This document shows positions 18,767-26,033 of a DNA stretch of 64,000 nucleotides, one piece after another. The first letter of the stretch is position 1. Each line of letters opens with the position of its first letter. A model generated the notes under the pieces. That model did not search any database. It was not told the DNA's origin and saw nothing but the letters and a program-made list of their open reading frames with translations. The translations under genes were made by a program, and so were the position numbers. Source of the DNA: Sulfitobacter alexandrii (GTDB lineage: Bacteria; Pseudomonadota; Alphaproteobacteria; Rhodobacterales; Rhodobacteraceae); contig NZ_CP018076.1 of assembly GCF_001886735.1 (NCBI RefSeq), positions 1,922,001 through 1,986,000 on the forward strand, written 5' to 3'.

Positions 18767-19954
18767 ATGTTCCTGCCCTTCTTCGAACAGCTGCGTGCGC
18801 ACAAGGTCCCGGTGTCGATGCGGGAATTCCTCGCGTTTCTCGACGGCATGGCGGCGGGGCTGGCGACCTATGATGTCGAGGCATTCTATTATCTCGCCCG
18901 TGTTTCGATGGTGAAGGACGAGCGCAACATCGACAAGTTCGACCAGGCCTTTGCGGCGGCCTTCAAGGGGCTCGAGAACATCAGCCTTGACGATGTGCTG
19001 GACGCCGTGGAGATCCCCCGCGACTGGCTGGAAAAGATGGCCGAAAAGCACCTGAGCGAGGCCGAAAAGGCCGAGATCGAAGCTTTAGGTGGGTTCGACA
19101 AGCTCATGGAAACGCTGAAAAAGCGCCTCGAAGAGCAGAAAGGACGGCACCAGGGCGGCAACAAGTGGGTCGGCACCGCGGGGACATCCCCCTTCGGCGC
19201 CTACGGCTACAACCCCGAGGGCGTGCGCATCGGCCAGAAGGAAAGCCGCCACCAGCGCGCGACCAAGGTCTGGGACAAACGGGAGTTCCGCAATCTCGAC
19301 GACAACGTCGAACTGGGCACACGCAACATCAAGGTCGCGCTGAAGCGCCTGCGCCGCTGGGCGCGCGACGGCGCACAGGAAGAACTGGACCTGCGCGGCA
19401 CGATCCGCGCCACGGCCGAGTATGGATACCTCGACGTGAAGACCCGGCCCGAGCGGCGCAACGCGGTCAAGGTGTTGCTCTTCCTCGACGTCGGCGGCTC
19501 CATGGATCCGCATGTGAAGGTGGTGCAGGAACTGTTCAGCGCCGCCAAGGCGGAGTTCAAGCATTTCGAACACTTCTACTTCCACAACTGCCTGTACGAG
19601 GGCGTCTGGAAGGACAATCGGCGCCGCTGGGACGCACAGATCAGCACCCACGAGATCCTCCGCACCTATGGTCCGGACTACAAGTGCATCTTCGTCGGCG
19701 ACGCCTCCATGTCGCCCTACGAGATCGCCTATCCGGGCGGCGCGAACGAGCATTGGAACCCGGAGAGCGGCGCGACCTGGCTCGGCCGTGCCCGTGACCA
19801 GTGGCAAAGCAACCTCTGGATCAACCCCGTGCCCGAGAAATACTGGCCCTATACCCAGTCCATCGCGATGATACGGGAAATATTCGGCCCCGAAGCGATG
19901 GTGCCGATGACGCTGGACGGTCTTTCCCGCGGCATCAAGTCGATGACGCACTGA
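18767..19954 (+). CDS. VWA domain protein, CoxE-like
   Basis: 395 residues. The N-terminal half is helical (FEQLRAHKVPVSMREFLAFLDGM). The C-terminal half is a von Willebrand A domain with the MIDAS segment LLFLDVGGSMDPH near residues 237-249, a DxGxS variant, and IFVGDASMSPYEI further on. CoxE-type proteins pair with a MoxR ATPase to mature enzymes, as in CO dehydrogenase. It lies three bases after the small membrane protein. The MoxR gene is 2.7 kb upstream on the same strand. The client protein is unknown. Confidence 0.85.
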   Translation: MFLPFFEQLRAHKVPVSMREFLAFLDGMAAGLATYDVEAFYYLARVSMVKDERNIDKFDQAFAAAFKGLENISLDDVLDAVEIPRDWLEKMAEKHLSEAEKAEIEALGGFDKLMETLKKRLEEQKGRHQGGNKWVGTAGTSPFGAYGYNPEGVRIGQKESRHQRATKVWDKREFRNLDDNVELGTRNIKVALKRLRRWARDGAQEELDLRGTIRATAEYGYLDVKTRPERRNAVKVLLFLDVGGSMDPHVKVVQELFSAAKAEFKHFEHFYFHNCLYEGVWKDNRRRWDAQISTHEILRTYGPDYKCIFVGDASMSPYEIAYPGGANEHWNPESGATWLGRARDQWQSNLWINPVPEKYWPYTQSIAMIREIFGPEAMVPMTLDGLSRGIKSMTH

Positions 19955-19994
19955 ACCGAACTATCATTTTACTACAAACAGTTGCTTCGATACC

Positions 19995-20011
19995 TTCACG
20001 TATCACGTGAA
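19995..20011. promoter_or_regulatory. 17-base palindrome upstream of osmC
   Basis: TTCACG-TATCA-CGTGAA is a perfect 6+6 inverted repeat with a five-base centre, in the 186-base gap before the OsmC gene. It looks like a dimeric regulator operator. The regulator is unknown. Confidence 0.4.
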
Positions 20012-20140
20012 CTTCGGCAGTCCGCCCACCGCACTTGCCACCCGCCCTCGCACATATTTGATCCGCACATCTGTCTGTCATGAGGAACGCCTGCCCCTCC
20101 TGAGCGTTGAACGACAGCACAAGACTGAAAGGATTCAAAC

Positions 20141-20569
20141 ATGGCGATCAAGAAATCAGGCTCCGCGAAATGGTCCGGCGATCTGAAAACGGGCAAAGGC
20201 CACGTCTCGACCGAAACGGGGGTTCTGAATGACCAGCCCTACGGCTTCAACACGCGATTCGAGGACGGCAACGGCACCAACCCCGAGGAACTGATCGGGG
20301 CTGCACATGCGTCCTGCTTTTCGATGGCCCTGTCGATGATTTTGGGCGAACACGATCTGGTTGCCGATAGCATTGAGACCAAGGCGACTGTCCATCTGGA
20401 GCAGAAGGACGGCGGGTTCCATGTGCCGAAAGTGCATCTGGACGTCACCGCCTCCATCCCCGGCGCGTCCGAGGAACAATTTGCCGAAGCCGCGAAAACG
20501 GCCAAGGAAAACTGCCCGATTTCCAAGCTGCTGACAGCGGAAATCACCATGGACGCCAAGCTGAAATGA
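20141..20569 (+). CDS. OsmC family peroxiredoxin
   Basis: 142 residues. The two conserved OsmC cysteines are present, Cys59 in AAHASCFSMALS and Cys125 in KENCPISKLL, as is the N-terminal SAKWSGDLKTGKGHVSTETG. Family members reduce organic hydroperoxides using these cysteines and serve in osmotic and oxidative stress. AAAGGA lies about 9 bases upstream. A strong palindrome about 130 bases upstream may be its operator. Confidence 0.92.
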   Translation: MAIKKSGSAKWSGDLKTGKGHVSTETGVLNDQPYGFNTRFEDGNGTNPEELIGAAHASCFSMALSMILGEHDLVADSIETKATVHLEQKDGGFHVPKVHLDVTASIPGASEEQFAEAAKTAKENCPISKLLTAEITMDAKLK

Positions 20570-20575
20570 CCTGAT

Positions 20576-20600
20576 GCGGGACCGTCAGGGGCGGTCCCGC
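20576..20600. terminator. hairpin between osmC and the DUF421 gene
   Basis: GCGGGACCG and CGGTCCCGC make a perfect 9-base stem with a 7-base loop. It starts 7 bases after the osmC stop and overlaps the stop of the convergent DUF421 gene. There is no T-run, but the position suits a bidirectional terminator. Confidence 0.55.
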
Positions 20601-21087
20601 ACCCCCTCCAGCAGGCAAACCTCCACCTCGCGCTTGCCGTGGAGGACGGATACGTCGCCGGTCTGCTCCAGCACCGCGACGCGCACCTCGTCCAGTCTCA
20701 GCACATTCGCCTCGCGCAATTTGGCGTAGAGGTCTGCCCGCGTCATCTTTGCGTGGCGCAGGTTGTCGTCCAGTATCGTTTCGCCCCGCATGATCAGCAG
20801 CGGGCTGTTGTCCATCAGGCTGCGCACCCCCGCGTGACCCTGTCGAAGCCGCGACAGGATGGCCTGAAACCCGAACAGCGCCGCCAACGCCGCCGCGCCC
20901 GTCAGGGCATGTCCTTGCCCACGACCACGCGTGCAAGGACGGACCCCATTGCGACCGTGATGGCAAAGTCGTGCCCCGACATTTTTGAAAACGATGTGAG
21001 CTCCGCCAGTCTCGTGAAGGCGATGAGAACGATCACCACGACGACGACATCGACAAAGGGCTCGATCCAGCTTGGCAGTTCGGTCAT
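20585..21087 (-). pseudogene. DUF421 (YetF-like) membrane protein, frameshifted
   Basis: The frame begins MTELPSWIEPFVDVVVVVIVLIAF at 21087 and runs through SGHDFAITVAMGSVLARVVVGKDM, then meets a stop at 20902. The rest of a DUF421 protein continues in another frame from LTGAAALAALFGFQ through DNSPLLIMRGETILDDNLRHAKMT to the stop at 20585. Adding one G near 20907 (GACATGCCC to GACATGGCCC) would restore a single protein of about 166 residues. It is either a recent inactivating deletion or a sequencing error. DUF421 proteins are inner-membrane proteins of unclear function. Confidence 0.75.
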
Positions 21088-21181
21088 GCGTTTCTCGGTT
21101 CTGCCCAGACAACATGGTGCGGCCCAGCGTGTTCACCAGAAAAGGATTGCCGCAGCGGGAGATCCGACCCTAGGCTGAGGC

Positions 21182-22330
21182 ATGACAGACGCGCCGCATT
21201 TTTCCATCGATCCCGCCGCCTTTGCGGCTGATCCATATCCCGCCCTCGCCCGGATGCGGCGGGAGGCGCCGATTGCCTTCGTTCCGGAACTCGGGGCGAC
21301 CCTGCTGACCCGCCGGGACGACATCCACCGACAGGAAAAGCGGATCGAGGTGTTTTCCTCGCATCAGCCGGACGGGCTGATGTCCGTTCTCATGGGCGAG
21401 AACATGATGCGCAAGGATGGCGATGCGCATCAGGCGGAGCGACGTGCGCTGTTTCCGGCCCTCAGCCCCCGGACCGTGGCCCAGCACTGGAGATCCGTGT
21501 TCGAGGCAGCCGCAAACGACATTCTGGACGATCTCGCCCCGCTCGGCGCCTGCGATCTGGTCACGGACTACGCGATGCCGGTTTCCGCCGCTGCCCTCAT
21601 CGCGATCACGGGCCTGTCCGGGATGACCCGTGCCGAGATGGATCGCGTCAGCCAGCACATGATCGACGGCTGCGCCAACTATCTTGGCGACCCGGAGGTG
21701 GAGGCGCGCTGCCACGCCGCGACCGCCCTCATCGACAGCCATATCGACCGCAGCTTCGACATGCCGCCCCCGAAAAGCGCGCTCGCGGTGCAGCGGGCGG
21801 CGGGCCTGCCGATGCAAAGCCTTCGTGCGAACATCAAGCTGGTGATCTCCGGCGGTCAGAACGAACCGCGCGACGCCATTGCCGGGATCGCCTGGGCGTT
21901 GCTGACGCACCCGGACCAGTTGGCGCTTATCCGGCGCGGGGAAAACACGTGGCAGGACGCTTTCGCCGAATATGCCCGCTGGATCAGCCCGATCGGCATG
22001 TCGCCACGCATCGTGGCCCGGGCCGACAGCGTCGGCGGGGTGCGTTTCGATCCGGGCGACCGCGTGTTCCTGATGTTCTCTTCCGCCGGACGGGACGAGG
22101 CGCATTTCGACCGCCCCGACGCCTTCGACGTGACCCGCGATACCGGGGCCGCAATCCCGTTCGGTGCGGGGCCGCATTTCTGCGCGGGGGCCGCCGCCGC
22201 GCGCTGTCTCATCGCGGAAGTCGCGCTGCCGCTCCTGTTCGACAGGCTGCCGGGCCTTCGGCTGGACGGCCCCGTCCCGTTCAAGGGTTGGGCGTTCCGC
22301 GGCCCGACCAGCATGCCCGTCGCGTGGTGA
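21182..22330 (+). CDS. cytochrome P450
   Basis: 382 residues, a soluble bacterial P450. The haem-binding loop is FGAGPHFCAG with Cys334 as the iron ligand. The I-helix reads SGGQNEPRDAIAG, an N-E-P variant replacing the usual AGxxT; I recall this in some alphaproteobacterial P450s. No ferredoxin or reductase gene is adjacent, so electron partners are elsewhere. The substrate is unknown. It is divergent from the DUF421 gene, and an M48 peptidase gene follows after 64 bases. Confidence 0.9.
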   Translation: MTDAPHFSIDPAAFAADPYPALARMRREAPIAFVPELGATLLTRRDDIHRQEKRIEVFSSHQPDGLMSVLMGENMMRKDGDAHQAERRALFPALSPRTVAQHWRSVFEAAANDILDDLAPLGACDLVTDYAMPVSAAALIAITGLSGMTRAEMDRVSQHMIDGCANYLGDPEVEARCHAATALIDSHIDRSFDMPPPKSALAVQRAAGLPMQSLRANIKLVISGGQNEPRDAIAGIAWALLTHPDQLALIRRGENTWQDAFAEYARWISPIGMSPRIVARADSVGGVRFDPGDRVFLMFSSAGRDEAHFDRPDAFDVTRDTGAAIPFGAGPHFCAGAAAARCLIAEVALPLLFDRLPGLRLDGPVPFKGWAFRGPTSMPVAW

Positions 22331-22394
22331 CGCGGCGCGATCAATCTGCCCTCGGGCCGCTTGCCCCTGCCCGCCGCGCCCCCATATTGACGGC

Positions 22395-23078
22395 ATGATC
22401 CGTGTTCTCCCGATCCTCCTTGCCATCCTCTACGCGCTGGCGATGTACCGCTTTTCAACCTGGCGCACCGCGCGGGAGCTGGACGCGAAATCCACGCGGC
22501 TGGCGGACCCCGCGCTGAAGGCGGTCTGCGACAGGCTGGCGCGGGCGCTGGACCTGCCACAGATCAAGGTGCACATCTACGAGATCGATCCCGTCAACGG
22601 GCTGGCGGCCCCGGACGGGCGCATCTTCATCACGCGGGGGTTCTACAACAAGTTCCGCTCGGGCGAGGTGACGGCCGAGGAACTGGGCTCCGTCATCGCG
22701 CACGAACTGGGCCATGTCGCATTGGGCCACGCGCGGCGCAGGATGATCGACTTTTCCGGTCAGAACGCCATCCGCGCCGCGCTGGCGATGGTCCTTGGGC
22801 GGTTCATCCCCTTCGTCGGGGTCTGGATCGCCAACATGATCACCACCCTGCTGGCGGCGCGGCTGTCGCGGGGCGACGAATACGAGGCCGACGCCTATGC
22901 CGCCGCCCTTTTGACCAAGGCGGGGATCGGCGTGGGGCCTCAGATATCGCTGTTCCGCAAGCTCGAAGCCTTGACGCAAAGCAACCATGGATCCTCCCCG
23001 GCATGGCTTCTGAGCCACCCGAAAACGGATGAGCGGGTCGCCGCGCTGCAAAGGCTGGAAGCCCGCTGGAACGGCTGA
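22395..23078 (+). CDS. M48 family metallopeptidase
   Basis: 227 residues from MIRVLPILLAILYALAMY at 22395, an N-terminal membrane anchor. The zinc motif is HELGH at residues 103-107, and the third ligand is probably the glutamate in GDEYEADAYA near 158-166. This is the core of Oma1/HtpX-type M48 peptidases, which degrade membrane or envelope proteins. SHPKTDERVAAL at the end is also family-typical. It is shorter than HtpX. It follows the P450 in the same direction without an obvious functional link. Confidence 0.87.
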   Translation: MIRVLPILLAILYALAMYRFSTWRTARELDAKSTRLADPALKAVCDRLARALDLPQIKVHIYEIDPVNGLAAPDGRIFITRGFYNKFRSGEVTAEELGSVIAHELGHVALGHARRRMIDFSGQNAIRAALAMVLGRFIPFVGVWIANMITTLLAARLSRGDEYEADAYAAALLTKAGIGVGPQISLFRKLEALTQSNHGSSPAWLLSHPKTDERVAALQRLEARWNG

Positions 23079-23135
23079 GCCAGCCGGCAAGGGATCGTCG
23101 TCCTCACGCCCGTTAGCCCCAAGCGCCCGACTGCC

Positions 23136-23678
23136 CTATCGCGTCAGCGCCTTCGCCAGACGCGGCAGACGGGCCTTTTTCAGAAGGGCACGCATGTCCC
23201 ATGGGTGACCCGACAGCGCCCGCGCGGTGTTCAGGACGTGATCGGCCACAGTGGTAACCTTTGTCGGATGATCCACCCAAAGCGCGGTCAGGTACTGGTC
23301 CGGGTCGATCCGGTCCAACCCTTCCTCGGCCAGTGTCCCCTTGGGGAAATCCTTGGCGTTCAGCGTCATGATGGCATCCGCGCTGGAATCGACGGCCACC
23401 GCCAGCACGTGGAGGTCGTCCGGATCCGGCAGCCAGAGCCGCGCCTCGATCCCCGGCGCGGCAGCACGTTCCGCCGCGGGCCAGTCGCGGCGCAGCAGCG
23501 CGATTTCCGCGCGGGCCTGCACTTCGCCGTCCGCCCCCAGCTTGACCGCCGCGCGGGCCCATTCCTCGAGAATGCGCGCGGACCAGACAGGCTCGAAAAG
23601 CCCCTGCGCGGCGACGCCCAACACCATTTCACGCATGACCGTCGGATAGAGGACGCAGGTGTCGATCAGGACACGCAT
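23136..23678 (-). CDS. PIN domain protein (RSP_2648 type)
   Basis: 180 residues from MRVLIDTCVLYPTVMRE at 23678, the opening strand and first acidic residue (Asp6) of a PIN nuclease. LPDPDDLHVLAVAVDSSADAIMTLNAKDFP (two short stretches around residues 88-117) supplies the further acidic residues. The sequence resembles a conserved Rhodobacterales PIN protein I know as RSP_2648. No antitoxin gene adjoins it, so it is not an evident VapC. Its start overlaps the stop of the upstream methyltransferase gene (TGATG), implying translational coupling. Confidence 0.78.
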   Translation of the reverse strand: MRVLIDTCVLYPTVMREMVLGVAAQGLFEPVWSARILEEWARAAVKLGADGEVQARAEIALLRRDWPAAERAAAPGIEARLWLPDPDDLHVLAVAVDSSADAIMTLNAKDFPKGTLAEEGLDRIDPDQYLTALWVDHPTKVTTVADHVLNTARALSGHPWDMRALLKKARLPRLAKALTR

Positions 23679-24913
23679 CAAAGGCGGAAGAACAGGGACT
23701 TCAAGTAACCGCTTTCCGCCAGCTGCGGCAGTTGCGGATGGTCCGCGCCGGCAAAGCCCGTGTGCAGGAGCACCCCATGCCGCCCGGCGCGCCCGATGCC
23801 ACGCACGCTGGCCACCCGGAACTGGGCAAGGTCCGCCGCGTGCGAACAGGAGCACAACCCCAGAATGCCGCCTTCGGCGACAAGGGGGGCTGCGAGGCGC
23901 GCCACACGCTCGTAAGCGCGCAGACCCGCCTCCAGCGCCGGGCGCGCGGGGGCAAAGGCCGGCGGATCGCAGATCACCACGTCGAATTCAGCCCCTTCCG
24001 CCCGCAGCGCCGCAAGCACGTCAAAGGCATCCCCCTGCCGCGTGGCAAAGCGGTCGGCGACGCCCGCCGCCTCCGCGCCACCCTGCGCCAGTTCCAGAGC
24101 GGGGCCCGAGCCATCCACCGCCAGCGCGCTCGAGGCGCCGCTGGCCAGCGCGGCGAGCGAGAACCCCCCGACATGCGCAAAGACGTCGAGCACCCGCGCG
24201 CCCCGCGACAGGTTGGCTGCGAAAGCGTGGTTCGGGCGCTGGTCATAGAAGATCCCGGTCTTCTGGCCCCCGGTCACATCGGCGAGGTAGGTCGCCCCGT
24301 TCATCCGGACCGGAACGGGCTTCTCCGGCGCGGCGCCGGCGAGCACCGCGTTCACGTCGTCGAGCCCCTCGAGGGCGCGGGTGCGCCCGCCGGCGTTCTT
24401 CAGCACATTGGTCGCGCCCGTGACCGCCACCAGCGCGGCGCAAAGCGGTTCGATCAGCGCCTCAGCCCAGGCCGCGTTGGGTTGCACCACGCAGGTGTCA
24501 TCGAAGCGGTCGATCACCACGCCGGGCAGGCCATCGGCCTCGGCGTGGACAAGGCGATAGAACGGTGCGTCGTACAGGCGCTCGCGCAGGCGCAAGGCCC
24601 GGCGGATGTGCCGCTCGAACCAGGCCTGATCGATCACCGCCGCCGGGTCGCGGTCCAGCATGCGCGCGATGATCTTGGAATTCGTATTGACCGATACGAG
24701 GCCCATCGGCTGACGCTCGGCATCTTCGAGCAGTGCGAGCGCGCCGGGGGTCAGCTTGCGCGTACGTCGATCGGTGACCAGTTCGTTGGCATAGACCCAG
24801 GGAAACCCGTGGCGGATCGCGCGGGCGTTCGCCTTCGGCATGAGCCGGACGGCCGGCAGCTCGCTTTCGGAGCCACCGTCGATCGGGCGGGAGGGGGTGA
24901 GAGGCGCTGTCAT
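23678..24913 (-). CDS. class I SAM-dependent rRNA methyltransferase (RlmI-like)
   Basis: 411 residues. An N-terminal PUA-like part (IRHGFPWVYANEL) is followed by an RlmI-type linker domain and a Rossmann methyltransferase domain. The latter has VLDVFAHVGGFSLAAL as motif I and the catalytic VICDPPAFAP near residues 315-325. Relatives methylate cytosine C5 of 23S rRNA. It is the fourth gene of a minus-strand series beginning with glnE and is coupled to the PIN gene downstream. The target base is not certain from sequence. Confidence 0.85.
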   Translation of the reverse strand: MTAPLTPSRPIDGGSESELPAVRLMPKANARAIRHGFPWVYANELVTDRRTRKLTPGALALLEDAERQPMGLVSVNTNSKIIARMLDRDPAAVIDQAWFERHIRRALRLRERLYDAPFYRLVHAEADGLPGVVIDRFDDTCVVQPNAAWAEALIEPLCAALVAVTGATNVLKNAGGRTRALEGLDDVNAVLAGAAPEKPVPVRMNGATYLADVTGGQKTGIFYDQRPNHAFAANLSRGARVLDVFAHVGGFSLAALASGASSALAVDGSGPALELAQGGAEAAGVADRFATRQGDAFDVLAALRAEGAEFDVVICDPPAFAPARPALEAGLRAYERVARLAAPLVAEGGILGLCSCSHAADLAQFRVASVRGIGRAGRHGVLLHTGFAGADHPQLPQLAESGYLKSLFFRL

Positions 24914-24957
24914 GGCGCCCCGTCTAGAGCTTTCCCGTCTCCTGCGAAAGCCTGTAT

Positions 24958-25623
24958 TTAGGAGCGGAACAGCGACAGGCGGCGTTTCGGCGCGGGCGCG
25001 TCGGCGGGTCGGGCCAGTTCCTGCCGGATGACCTGGGCAAGATGCCCGGTGACGCGGACCTTCTGGGTCTGCCCCTGCCGGTCGGCGTCAATCGCCTTCT
25101 GGCCGCCGAAGGCCTTCAGGTTGGTCTCCACCGCGCGGGTCGGGCCCAGCGGCTGGCCGGTTTCGGCGGACAGGAGTGTGAGGTTGAATTCCATGTTGTG
25201 CACGCCGCCGACGCTGTAGCGGGTCTTTTCGGTGACGGAATGAAAGCGCGTCACCTCCACGTCGAGCACGACGTCGGTCGCGCCGCCGAGGTCTGCCGTC
25301 CCCAGCGACAGCGCTGTCTCGAAGATCTCGCGCACCTGGGCGCGACGGTCGCCCAGGGGGTCGCCCCGCCAGACGATGTCGGCCTGCGGATAATAGAGGT
25401 TCGCTTCGGAAACCGAGAGGTTTTCGGGAACCCGGACGTTGATCCGGGACACGTGGAACGATTGCGGCAGCGGCGCGGTCTGCGCGACCGGGCCGGCGGG
25501 CTGCGTGACGGAGGGCGCGGTAGCCTCGAACGGGGCATTCCGGCTGGCGATGTCGGGCATCGACCCGCAGGCGGACAACAGGGCGGCGATGCCGATCGCG
25601 GCGCTTAGTTTAAGTGACTTCAT
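24958..25623 (-). CDS. lipoprotein, DUF6778-like
   Basis: 221 residues from MKSLKLSAAIGIAALLSACGS at 25623, with AGAGGA just upstream. The signal ends in a lipobox LSAC, giving lipidation at Cys19. The mature part begins with a low-complexity linker and then a mixed domain containing VSEANLYYPQADIVWRGDPLGDRRAQV. I believe this is the Rhodobacteraceae DUF6778 family, of unknown function. It lies between the short glnE-linked gene and the methyltransferase gene, all on the minus strand. Confidence 0.7.
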   Translation of the reverse strand: MKSLKLSAAIGIAALLSACGSMPDIASRNAPFEATAPSVTQPAGPVAQTAPLPQSFHVSRINVRVPENLSVSEANLYYPQADIVWRGDPLGDRRAQVREIFETALSLGTADLGGATDVVLDVEVTRFHSVTEKTRYSVGGVHNMEFNLTLLSAETGQPLGPTRAVETNLKAFGGQKAIDADRQGQTQKVRVTGHLAQVIRQELARPADAPAPKRRLSLFRS

Positions 25624-25760
25624 CCGGTCCTCTTTCCGGGCGGCCGTGCGCGCCCCTTGCGACTTCGACACGGTTTTGACGGGAAATTGAGGCGACTTTG
25701 GGCCGAAACGGGACTGGATGTGGGGTCATTTGACGGCATGACCCCCGGACTGCGACCGGG

Positions 25761-26033
25761 TCAGTTCCGGGGCCGCCCGCGCCAGCCGCCCCGGCGCCGG
25801 GGCGCGGTCATGCCGCCTTGTCCCTCTCGCAGAACCTGCGTCATCGGGTGGTCCGGCGCGTCTTCACCGTATTGCGCCAGCAGCGTCTTGATGGCCGCAC
25901 CGGTGTCCTGTTCAAGCGGGAGGCTCAGCGCCCAGTCGAGGAAGATCGTCCTGCACTCCGACAGCGTGATCCCGTCGATCCGATAGCTTTCGTGAACCAA
26001 TCCCTTGGGATCCTGTTCGCTGCCCTTCTTCAT
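25761..26033 (-). CDS. conserved hypothetical protein coupled to glnE
   Basis: 90 residues starting MKKGSEQDPKGLVHESYRIDG at 26033. Its start overlaps the glnE stop (ATGA), so it is translated with glnE. The body is a helical domain (LSECRTIFLDWALSLPLEQDTGAAIKTLLAQYG) and the C-terminus is arginine- and glycine-rich (RRRGGWRGRPRN), which could bind RNA or nucleotides. I do not recognise a named family, but the coupling supports a real gene. Confidence 0.7.
   Translation of the reverse strand: MKKGSEQDPKGLVHESYRIDGITLSECRTIFLDWALSLPLEQDTGAAIKTLLAQYGEDAPDHPMTQVLREGQGGMTAPRRRGGWRGRPRN

Noticed and set aside
23136..23678. PIN gene as the toxin of a toxin-antitoxin pair
   Set aside because: No small antitoxin gene is adjacent; it is coupled to an rRNA methyltransferase instead.
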